64,000 nt of DNA. Origin: Chara braunii (taxonomy: Eukaryota > Streptophyta > Charophyceae > Charales > Characeae). The stretch is taken from contig BFEA01000013.1 of assembly GCA_003427395.1 (NCBI GenBank), positions 6,624,220 through 6,688,219 on the forward strand, given 5' to 3'. The position numbers and the translations under genes were made by a program. Below the pieces are notes generated by a model that worked only from the letters and a program-made list of their open reading frames with translations, did no database searches and was not told the DNA's origin. Below, in pieces: positions 24,990 to 34,579 of the stretch (within the stretch, counting starts at the first letter, position 1; every line of letters starts with the position of its first letter).

Positions 24990-26810
24990 CCCTCCACTTT
25001 TGCTAGATCACCTGCTCAACCTCAAGCGATTGCAGGCCGCCACGTGACGTCCACGTCCTTACGGTTGGCGCGGTGAAATCCAAAAGAGAGAATGGTGGAG
25101 TCGTGGATTCGTTCCTGAGATGCGAACAACGAGAGGGGAGGGAGCACGGACGGATCAGTCGGACCGGAGAGATAGAGGCAATCGCAAACGGCCACTTCAC
25201 ACTCGTCGACTTCCTTCCGTTCCGCACGGAGAAGGCCAATTCCGACAACACCAAACTGCACAGTTCGTTTCTTGCATGAGAACAAACAGAGGAGAAAGGG
25301 AGAACCAAGGACGATAAGCGAGACAGGATAGAGTACTGGAGAGAGAACCAGAAGGAGCAGAACAGGGGAGGAGGATGCGGACGAGGGAAAAAAAATGAAC
25401 GAGTTTAGACCTGCTGGACCCCTCAATGTCCAAGAATTCCGTACCTCCACAGTTAAATGACGTAGGCAGTCTGCCGACTGTCACTGGAAGGCGAGAATAG
25501 CCACTGCCGACCAGTGAGCCTCACTGCAATCCCGTGTGACGTTCCCGCCACCCCCCTCTTCGTCGAACACCTGTTCTTCCAGTTTTTCGTTTCCGGCTTC
25601 CCGCCGATCTCGATAGGTCCTACGCTGAATTCAGCGCACGAAGTCATAGATGCTCCTCCCTTGCCTCTTGAAATGCTCTCCTTCTCGCACGGCGCCAACC
25701 AAGAGAACTAACAATCAGTCACCCGAAACTGCGAGAGTGAAGATGAATGGCAGGTAACCAAGAGCGCCCTTCCACGCAGGGGACAACAGACTCCCCTTAC
25801 CGGCACGCCGATTTCTTCCTTTGGAATCCCCAACACCCCACAGCTTCCTTTCCTCCTGAGCGAGCTGCCGCTCATACAGCACGGCTCAATGTCGCTGAAT
25901 GACGGGGCTCCGCTCCGTTCTCGACCCCCGCCGCGAGCAACATCTGCGCCACCCCTCCTCCTAGCAGGACGTCAGTACGCTCCTTCCGCATCCGTCGCCC
26001 CGGGCTAGCTGATCGGAAGACCGCCCGTGCTCGCAGCCAAGGTGGTCATCCTGTGAGCCGAACCAGATCGCCGCGGAAGTGTACGACACAAGGGCCCCGT
26101 GTGCGGCGAGCGTGAGCGCCTCACACCGGAACACACTCCTCAAGCGCCACTCCCCCCGTTGCTCCGCGACTTGCCCCGCCTTCCGCCTCTCCTCTCACTT
26201 CCTGGGTGATCGCCTCCCCAACCTCGTACCATTTCCGCCGCCGCGCAAACAATTGGTGTGTCCCAGAGCTGTCCCCGGCGCGCCCACCGGAGGTACCCAC
26301 CGCGGTTCTCTCCCATCCGGGGCGCTTTCCCGCATGTGTTGTTCCCACCGGCACCCAGTCGGCCTGACCAGACCCGACAGACCCGAACCTGCGCCTCAGG
26401 GATTGGCCTTCCACCGCTCCCCGCCCGGCCCTCCTCTCCCAAGTCCCCCCACCGCCAGAGGTTACCCGCGCAGCTTCCGCCGCTCCGCCTCCAGCTGGTC
26501 TCATGCACGCAATGCAAACGGACCTCAACAGCGGGCAGCCGTTCGGGTCGACGCTCCCGCAACGGATCGTTTTCGACATTCTCCCCGCGAGCTGGCGGGG
26601 TCCATTCGCCCCATCGCATGGAGGCCGGAGCGACCTTATTCCGCTTATGGTAAAAGGCCTGATGAGTGAGCTGCTTCTCACCCGCCAGCATGAAACGGGC
26701 TTTCCCAATGCACAAACGCACCTGCGACGCTCTGCCGTCCCCATCTTCTGGTGGACCGGCGGGCTGACAAGCTCAGACCGGCGCCCTATACTGCTCCTCG
26801 GTAAAACCAC
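24990..26810 (-). other. ANP32 upstream region, GC-rich
   Basis: Immediate upstream sequence of the ANP32 start, followed by a GC- and CpG-rich stretch (about 25.9-26.8 kb). No clear TATA box was seen near the start codon. The stretch is open in several frames on both strands for 190-230 codons. That is expected for high GC sequence, and none shows a domain. It may be a promoter-associated CpG-rich region or an untranslated first exon. Confidence 0.45.
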
Positions 26811-26828
26811 GAGGAGCCCCAGTGTCGT

Positions 26829-27372
26829 CCCACTCTCTTCAGCCAGGCTCTGGTGGTGCTAATTGACTTACCGTGAGCGTCCTGGTGAGCAGGCCGTAGT
26901 TTGCACGTGCCATTCCCACTCTCTTCAGCCAGGCTCTGGTAGTGCTAATTGACTTACCGTGAGGGTCCTGGTGAGCAGGCCGTTGTTTGAATGTGCGCAT
27001 GGTTGCAGGAGGGTAAGGGTGCTGGGTGGGTGGATGTGTGTGTGTGTGTCTTGTGATATGTTCAGGTACATATCACAATATTTGTGACATAACAAAAGGT
27101 GAGCCAAAACGGTTTTTAGATGGAGTACCATTTGCGCCTGTGTCTAACAAAAGGTGGGCCAAGACGGTTTTTCGAAGATGCGAGGACATGGAATTTCATT
27201 GAGACACAGGTGCGAATGGTACTCAGTTCTGTTCTTGTGCTATTGATAATCTTTTCAGGTGTAGACAATATGGGCTAAATGCATGGATAGGAGAAGAGAC
27301 GAGTTTGGAATCTTATTACTTGATTGACTTACCGTGAGGGCACGGGTGCGCAGCCCATAGTTTGTATATGCT
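26829..27372 (-). repeat. Triplicated block ending in a 5' splice site
   Basis: Two near-identical copies, about 86 bp apart (26829-26904 and 26916-26991), plus a diverged third (27314-27365), each carry CTCACG|GTAAGTCAAT on the minus strand. Ahead of the GT the same frame reads NYGLLTRTLT, NNGLLTRTLT and NYGLRTRALT. Copy 1 has an in-frame ATG four codons upstream (MARANYGLL). The unit looks like a duplicated exon end with its donor site. Confidence 0.6.
27123..27224. repeat. Inverted repeat, 23-bp arms
   Basis: GAGTACCATTTGCGCCTGTG plus TCT at 27123-27145 pairs with 27202-27224 (21 of 23). The interval holds one of two copies of a direct repeat, AACAAAAGGTG(A/G)GCCAA, at 27089 and 27147. 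Confidence 0.85.
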
Positions 27373-29840
27373 TGATTGATAAAGGAGGCGTTATTGGTAA
27401 GGTTTAGAAGTAGGGTGATTGTTGCATGAAAAAAATGAGTATTTGTGTGTATGTATCAAGATTAGTGTGTGTGTGTTTGTGTGATACTTAGGGTGTTTGT
27501 GTTTATCACCTCTGTTAGTGTTGGAATGTGTGGGATTTAGGTAATTTGTATGATGTTTGACATACCTTGATTCATAGTTGGTGTCGAGGCTGGTGGTCCT
27601 TGAATCTTGGTCCATATGTCGTATATGTGTGTGCTTGAGTGTTGTTGTAAGTTTTTTTTTTCATTCAATAAAAGTTATTTTGTCACATGCGACTCACTCA
27701 ATCGGGCGCTGAACGTGTGGGGCGTTGAATACGTTCACGATCACACACATCTGTTGGCACTTGCAAAAGCAATGCAGGTGTGTTGTTTCAACCTGCGGCC
27801 AAGGCCGCGCCCTTCCCGATTCAGACTTTTCCTCTTTTCCACCTTGTCGTTGCTTTGCCACCGTTTCGACCAAAACCCAGCGTGCGGTCCCACAGGCAGT
27901 TACCGGTCCTGCATTTTTCAAAGAAACTGCCACCCCCCCCCAAAGTGTCGTGCCTGCACCTGCCTGCATTTTTCGAACCAAATGAGCCCGAGTCAACGAC
28001 CGGCATAACGAAGGACGACGAAAATATCTCGGGGGGGAAACGTCTCGGGGGGCAAACATCTCGGGGGGGGGGAACGCAGCCCGTCACCTCAAACTGAATT
28101 GGGCGCTCATAGTAAGGTCTGGACCCCACAGGAATGGGAAAATTGTCTACCGTGCAGGTGCGGGGAACGCAACCCTAAGGTAGTCAAAGCAATGAGACTA
28201 AGCGCGCACACGAGCGAGAGAAAGGGGGGGGGGGGGGGGGCTACCAGAGAGAAAAGAAAGAGAGCGAGAGACAGAGAGACAGAAAGGTTGAATGGCAAAA
28301 TTGAAACATGGGTCAAATTACGACCGCGATTTATTTCCCAGTTAAAACTTTATTTAAACTTTTTGTTGGAAAGATCTCAATAAAATTTTCGAGTCGTCCA
28401 GTTTTCAGCATTATCCAAACATTCTTCAGAGCGCGAAAAATCACTGAAGTTGGAGTACATTTTCCTTTGCCCACACATGTATGAATGCCAAAAATAGAAA
28501 TTATGTTGAATCTGCATGACGATTATTTCGCAGTCTTAGTGATTTTTAAAAATGTTTCTGATATTTTTATTGGAAAGATCATGGTCTAACCTATGGATTC
28601 TCAAATTTTCATATTTTTTTGCGAATCCTTCTAAGCAGAAACAATTGTCAAAGTTATCTCTTGCAAATTGCAGGACTAGACCCGCCAGTACCCCTTATGT
28701 GCAGGGGCCTAGTGGAAGGCAACGCTCACGCTCGTCCGCATCAGACCCTGCCTCAACGCCTGGAAATAAGGGCATTGGACCCTTTTTTTTTCCCGCTTTC
28801 ACCCGAGGACAGGTCCTTCCTTTTTCCAAAAGTCACGGTTCTAGAAGAGCTAGTTGTAGGTCGTTCTCAATATCTTGTAGGACCGGTCCCCAAAAAATTC
28901 CCAGAACCCGCTTGCATTTTGATCCCCAACCGCCGAAAATGCAACACCTTTACACAGACGTCGAAGCTCACTATATCATAGCCTTAGGGCTGCGGACTTT
29001 GTCGCAACACTGTTTCCAGGACCCCACAACGCACGAAAGAGGTCCTGAAAAGTTACTAATTTTTTTGCGGAATTGTTTCCTTAGACCCCACAACCCATGT
29101 TTTTTGGCCTGGAAGAGGACATGAATCTGTTTTCACATAGTTTGTGGGCTGGAAAAGTTTCACTAGAGGGATTTTCGCAACGATTTTGTGTCGAGTGTAC
29201 AGTGTGGAGAGGGACGGCATCTCAAAAGTTTCCAAGGTCCCCTCCCCCAGTTGGGCGAGAACGTGTCTGCCCACGGACCTTGTGCTGGTCCGGGAGCATA
29301 GTGATGTCGCCTACCTATTGTCTTACGGTATTACATGACCACTCGAACAAACCACTACTTTTCTTTCTAGGACGATGGACAGGGATGTTTCCTCTTATGG
29401 ACAATTTCTAAGTCATTTTGCCGCAAAACTCGCTCTGCGGTGGGTTCCCCACATAACTCTTTCCGGACTTTCTAAAATTATTCCACCGTATTTTTTAGGC
29501 AGAAGTCTTTTCCAGTGGAATTCATGTGGGGTCCAAGCCTAAGCAAGATTAAAACTGAAATACTACAAATGCAAACATAAATTAACCTAACAAAATACTA
29601 CAAATAAAAAACACGAAGCATACACACAACCTTCCAAAAAAACAATTATCACTCTCATAAATTTCCTTACGAAAAATTAGCAAAAACAAAAAGAAACGAA
29701 CCCAAAAAGCAAGAAGGACCACCTAGAAACCCCCTATGAAATGCAAAAATAGAAAACGACTCGTACACGCATTCCTATAATAACCAACATCTTGCAACAT
29801 CGTTGTCGGGGCCGAAACCCTAATAAGGGTATCTGTCGGG
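27373..29840. other. No recognisable gene
   Basis: Contains GTGT-rich sequence at 27.42-27.65 kb, three short repeats of TCTCGGGGGG near 28027-28073, a poly-G run near 28225, and a weak direct repeat around GACCCCACAAC (29018 and 29085). Nothing coding can be supported. Confidence 0.5.
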
Positions 29841-29844
29841 TGTT

Positions 29845-29970
29845 TCAAGTGTCAAATGTTGTCCGACTGGTTAGAAAAAGTGACCAAATATAAGGGTTTG
29901 ATGAAATCGAGATGTCTGCTTAGGATACCATTCGGGTCAAGTTTATGATAAGTGTGCGGAGGCGCGATAA

Positions 29971-30032
<62 letters not shown>

Positions 30033-30167
30033 TCGGATATTGTCCGTCTGGTCAGAAAAAATGACAAAATATAAGGGCTTGATGAAATTGAGATGTCTGC
30101 TTAAGGTACCCGTTCGGGCCAATTTTATGAGAAGTGCGCGGAGGCGTGATAAAAAAATAAAATAAAA
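29845..30167 (+). mobile_element. Tandem pair of SINE/LINE-like 3' ends
   Basis: Two ~135 bp units share AATATAAGG(G), GATGAAAT, GAGATGTCTGCTTA and GTG(T/C)GCGGAGGCG(C/T)GATAAAA. The first ends in (AAT)n (29970-30028) and the second in an A-rich AAATAAAATAAAATAAT tail. Non-LTR retroposons commonly end in such short-repeat tails; no coding part is present. Confidence 0.6.
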
Positions 30168-30439
30168 TAATACAGCCCCGTCAAGGCCACGATCGATTGA
30201 GTTGGCTAAAGGTTCATGCCCAACCCTAATGATTTTAGGCGAGGTAAATTTAGGCTCCGTGTCTATCCATTGGTAGGTCAGTCTGCCAATTTAAGTTGGG
30301 GGTGGAGTGCCCGTATGGACCAAGGGTGGGGCGTTAGCCTCTAAAAAGGCTCAGGCATGTTGAGCTTGTTGAGTCGCAGAGAGGCTAACTGCTAGGGCGA
30401 GATCTTCAAACTGAAAAGTTTCTCCTCCTACGTCTGTAG

Positions 30440-30532
30440 TAGGAGCTAGCCCAATAGGTAAGATATTAGACTCATATGTTGCAGATGCAGATATCGAATT
30501 TGATATCCCTCTGCTGGGCTAGCTCCTTTTAC
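30440..30532 (+). mobile_element. tRNA-derived SINE-like sequence
   Basis: Box A TAGCCCAATAGG and box B-like ATCGAATTTGA occur at tRNA spacing. GGAGCTAGCCCA-type ends form a long acceptor-like stem (AGCTAGCCCA near 30446 against TGGGCTAGCT near 30517). A CAT triplet sits where an anticodon would. The rest does not fold as a normal tRNA, so a SINE or tRNA relic is more likely than a functional tRNA. Confidence 0.45.
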
Positions 30533-30692
30533 AGGAGCAACCCACGAGGGTGGACCACTTGGGCGCAGGTCATCTCGACCGCATGATCATCAAGATCGTG
30601 CAGTTGAGATCAGTCGCGCCACCATGACCCTCGCAAGCATGACATGCATAAACTGAGAAAAAATTCAACCTCTTTTTTTCTTATTTCGTTGG

Positions 30693-30792
30693 TTTGTTTG
30701 TTCCGCTTGGAATCGAACATGGGTTGTATTTCAATAGGTCGCGGAGCACTAACGACCCCATTAGCAACACCCTCCCTCGTTGGCAGGGCCAT
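30693..30792 (-). mobile_element. tRNA-like SINE fragment
   Basis: On the minus strand TTGCTAATGGGG resembles box A and ATGTTCGATTCCAAG box B, at tRNA-like spacing. Confidence 0.4.
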
Positions 30793-31034
30793 AAAAAAAT
30801 TAAAAACTAATAATAATAAATTTAAAAAAACTAGGGAAAACGGGATTCACACTTAAAAAAAAAAACTGTTATTTTCAGTCGTGCACCAATATTACCGAGG
30901 CGATTTCTGTTTCTATTGGAAAAACAAATGTCAGCACCTCGACACTCAGACTATATGCCTGGATTTTTTTATTTTTTTTTATTCAGTAAATTTTAAATTA
31001 AAAATCTTCAAAGTCGGGGTACTTTTGGTGTTCC

Positions 31035-31125
31035 CCCCCTTTGATCATAGCGGGGTTTGAACTCGTGAATTGCCATGATCCAACGTGCCTCTGGCTGCCG
31101 TGGCCTTGAGCCAGGAATATCTAGT
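31035..31125 (-). mobile_element. tRNA-like SINE fragment
   Basis: Minus strand GAGTTCAAACCCCGC is a good box B, preceded by GGATCATGGC in an anticodon-arm-like position and a TGGCTCAAGGCC box A-like stretch. Confidence 0.45.
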
Positions 31126-31440
31126 TATTTTGCCTGTTCGGCCTGTGGGTCCAGGCCGTGGCCTGACCCCACAGGCCATGTGCTTATTCGGTCCAATCCA
31201 GTCATGCGCGGTACCACTGTCGACAGCAGGGCAATCCAATCCAGTTCAATTAGTACGCTGGGGTTATACCCCAACCGCAGTCTGTTTTCTATTCATTCTT
31301 CATTTGCACAGTTTGGGGTACGTGCGTGTCGAGTCTGCGTCGGAGTTGCGCTGTCCCTTCCAACTTCATCTCCATCTCCCTCAACCTCATCCCTTAGTCT
31401 TGATCCTAACGGACCGCCATCCCAGCGGGGTCCGTCATAC

Positions 31441-31451
31441 TGGTATCAGAG
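31441..31451 (+). other. Initiator-Met primer binding site of an LTR element
   Basis: TGGTATCAGAG is complementary to the 3' end of plant initiator methionine tRNA, the usual primer of plant LTR retrotransposons. It follows GTCCGTCA, which could be the LTR end (CA). The left LTR would lie in about 30.9-31.4 kb, but its start and partner LTR were not found. Confidence 0.55.
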
Positions 31452-31584
31452 ATGGAATGTTCCCTACTCTTGCCCATCCCTCCCTTTACAGCACCAAATC
31501 CCGACAACGGGATTTTTCGGTATTTTTGAGCTGTAGACGGGAAAAAAGAGAGAAAAAAACAACAAAAACAAGGAAGAGCGACAC

Positions 31585-31685
31585 ATGGCAGAAAAAGGAG
31601 AGGTGCCGTCACGACGCGCCACGACAAGGCCATCGCACGGGCACGCGCCATGTGCCCATGCTACCCCGCCTTGTCCCTGCCTCGC
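31585..31685 (+). pseudogene. Possible gag start of an LTR element
   Basis: About 130 bases after the primer binding site an ATG begins MAEKGEVPSRRATTRPSHGH and stays open until about 31.7 kb, where a tRNA-like SINE piece follows. Position and basic/Ala/Pro composition suit the start of a gag protein, but there is no recognisable domain and the frame is cut short, apparently by the insertion. Confidence 0.3.
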
Positions 31686-31721
31686 CCCCAGATTTTATAT
31701 ATATTGATCCGGGAGTGCAGC

Positions 31722-31803
31722 TGCCAGGGTTTGAACTTGGGTGGTTGTTGCTCATGCGTGTGCGTAGCCGGTACTCTAACGCACTAGCCAAAGCCACAAT
31801 ATG
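31722..31803 (-). mobile_element. tRNA-derived SINE fragment
   Basis: Minus strand TGGCTTTGGCTAGTGCG (box A) and CAAGTTCAAACCCTGGC (box B) at tRNA-like spacing; the clearest of the SINE-like pieces here. Confidence 0.55.
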
Positions 31804-32179
31804 AACAGATAATGTAACATGTTGGTGTTTAAAAGGGCCATGCCTACTATTTACTCCCCCGTCGGCGAGAGGCGAGCAACGACCAACATGACAACAGTTG
31901 GTGGACTGCTATTTGCCCCCCCACCCCTCGTCATGGCTGCTGTTGTCTGCTCACGTGACCATGATGATTACTATTTTATTTTTATTTTTCCTATTGTTGC
32001 AGGGTCAATTTAACAACAGTGAAGACCACCCTAGTTAGGGGGTTGCGCGACTGTGCAATCAGGGTGGCTGATCAAGATTTCAGCTAATTCTAGATTATTC
32101 TCATCATAATTTTCTTGCGGCAGCAGCAGGCCGTCAATACCTTGAAGCCTAAAATTTTGTGGATCTTGGTGACCTTGTT

Positions 32180-33260
32180 TGCTTTTGGCCAACCAAGAGT
32201 ATAGTATCACTCTCTGCTCACTAATGTACTATTTCCCAACCCTTTTATCTCTCTCCCCTCCACCCTCTAATCATTTTATTCTCTCTACCACTAGCCCTCA
32301 CCATACCCCACTTTCCTCTCTTCTTTTCTTCAATTCTCTCCTCTTCTTCCCACTGTTGTCTCATACCCCTCCCTCTCCATTAACTTCCACCATTTTTTTC
32401 TCTCCTTTCCTCGTCACTCTCTCACTCTCTTCCACTAATCTTATTTTTCCCTTTCCACCTTTCCCATTTCCTTCTCATTCTCTCACTCTCACCTCCCTCT
32501 TTCTTCCTTTTACTTCAACCCTATGATCCCCCTTATCTACCATTTTAAACTTTCTTTGTTTCTAACCTCTCTTTCATTTTTTTCAACTCTCTCTCACCAC
32601 TTTCCCCCAAACCTTCAATTTTGTTCTTCTCATTCTCTTTGATTTACTTTTTTTTTTTCAAAAACAAATCGAAAATTTTTCTCCCCTTATTCTTCATCAT
32701 CTTAGATCAAGGTTCAGCCTGTCCCTTTTTACCACAATTTTATTTTTAATTCATGCTTTCTTCAATTGGTGATAAACTATAGTCAGACGATCCAATCTTA
32801 TGGAAAAATATCTGACTAGCCTACTCATAAATAAAATAGTATAAAATATAAACAAATTTATCCCTTTGGTTCCAGCATGTGCATGGCTCCAGTCCAGACC
32901 TCACAATTTTATGAGAACCTGTCCGGTCTACTGCCCGACTTTCCCTCAAAATAAAACAAAGAGAGTTAGAGTTATTCAATCTTGTGGAACGTGCCCAACC
33001 CTCTTTTAGAAGTCAATAAAACATAAGAAAACCCAAAGAAAACAAGGCAACCAAGCCATCGAATCTTATAGAAGTCTGCTCGGTTCATGAAAAAGTCAAT
33101 CGCATGTAGCCCTCGCAAGTCAAAGCAACCAGACCACCCAATTTTATGAGAATATGTCTGGTCCTTCAAACAATCAAAGATAAACATAGTACAGGACCCT
33201 CCAATCTTATGGAGACTCTCCTAACCTTTGGTTGACCTAGTCAAACTCAGACAATACCAC
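32180..33260. repeat. Pyrimidine-rich tract, then degenerate repeats
   Basis: 32.18-32.65 kb is strongly C/T biased with no gene. At about 32.78-33.24 kb a loose repeat of about 80-100 bp recurs: CCAATCTTATGGA, CACAATTTTATGAGA, TCAATCTTGTGGA, CGAATCTTATAGA, CCAATTTTATGAGA, CCAATCTTATGGA, each followed by a TGTC(T/C)GGT-like block. Confidence 0.55.
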
Positions 33261-33484
33261 ATTCCTCTCACCTTTCCCCCGAATGCAACCCCTTTTCACA
33301 ATTTGTTTTCAGTCAATACAACAAAACTGAAACTGAAATTACACAAATATTCCTTTATTAAGTCTGATTTGTGTTTTGATAGTCAAACATAAAGTCAAAG
33401 GAGGGATGTAGACAATATACTCAGTCAACCATAATAAAAAGTAAAGATATCGGTTATAACCGGGTTTATAGATGAAAAACAAAT

Positions 33485-33560
33485 GGTAACCTCTCAGTTT
33501 CCTGCCTCCCGAACTCCTCTTGAGTTCCGACAGAGCTTCTGCAACCGATGGGCAAACTCC
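33485..33560. repeat. Dispersed repeat, copy 1 of 2
   Basis: TCCGACAGAGCTTCTGCAA with its flanks matches 55385-55462 (TCCGACAGAGCTCCCGCAA) over about 50 bp in the same orientation, including CTGCCTCC and (C/G)AACTC blocks. Part of an interspersed element of unknown type. Confidence 0.6.
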
Positions 33561-34362
33561 CCACAAATCCTGATGTGGGCCTACGTGTTGCAATCCCGCC
33601 TGCCGCCTTCCTCTCTGAACAAGATTGTACTTAGCGTAAGAACGCCAGACGGAGGGGTTTCAGAATCTCGAGATACAGGAGAGGGCCTTGTTATCTTCCA
33701 TCGCCTGAGGGCCCCGCAATGGTAGCCAATAAACGCAGCAAAACAGCTTGACCACAGCCAAAAAGCAGAGTACCTCCCTCCTAACAGACCTCCAAATTGC
33801 AGTAATGATCCACTTTACACGAACCGCCGCTATGTAGCCAAGGAAAAAAAACAACTTTGAATAGAGTGTACCCCCGTGCTGTATTTAGAGTGCAGGTGAG
33901 GCTCCGTGATACTTCAGTCAAATAACAACGCACACATTAGTTGTGCGCAACAGCAAAGCAAAATTGCAATACCCAACAATGAACTCCACGGTGAACCACC
34001 GTAATACGCACCAATGCACAACTAGGTGTAGCGCTGCTCAATAGTAAGCCGAGTCAAGACAAAGCATTGCCAAGACAAACTCGACAATGCACAATGTTGC
34101 AAGAAACATTCTGTATAACAGTTGCACCTTCTTTCGAGTAGGCCAACAAAAGTCTATCGAGTGATCTACAGTCTCATCCTATCGATGGATCATCAGTCTC
34201 CAGTATGAGAAACAAAATGTCTGAATGAAAACTATAGATGTCGGAGATAGCACTATGAAGAACGGATAAGACCAGTTGCTTTGTTGTATTACCTCATAGA
34301 GACGTTCATGTAATAATTATTTGTAGCTAAACAATCAGCTATCACAACAACGCTCATGGTTA

Positions 34363-34569
34363 ATGGACCCCGAACCCCGAAAATTTATCGAAGTGAACAA
34401 CGAAGCTTGTTCGCAAAATGTTCGTGAATTCATGGTTTATAAACCCGAATTCGTGTTTTGTGCTGGTGAAGATGAAATCCATGTTTACGAATTCGTGCTT
34501 TTAAGACCCGAAAATAACATTAAAGTGATAGACAATCATGATAAGTTTGTGGCGGAAGTTATAACTTAG
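34363..34569 (+). CDS. Small ORF beside the satellite, unknown
   Basis: Sixty-eight codons from ATG to TAG with acidic, balanced composition (MDPEPRKFIEVNNEACSQNV, later FCAGEDEIHVYEFVLLRPEN). It ends about 20 bases before the first satellite unit and reads towards the array. No family is recognised. A chance frame or part of a larger element gene are both possible. Confidence 0.25.
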   Translation: MDPEPRKFIEVNNEACSQNVREFMVYKPEFVFCAGEDEIHVYEFVLLRPENNIKVIDNHDKFVAEVIT

Positions 34570-34579
34570 TGATCTTCGA

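Noticed and set aside
26079-26862. Overlapping frames of about 120-230 codons on both strands
   Set aside because: Open in several frames at once in GC-rich sequence, with no domain; expected by chance at this composition.
30440-30532. Functional tRNA-Met gene
   Set aside because: Anticodon stem does not pair properly and the T arm is non-canonical, so a tRNA relic or SINE is more likely.
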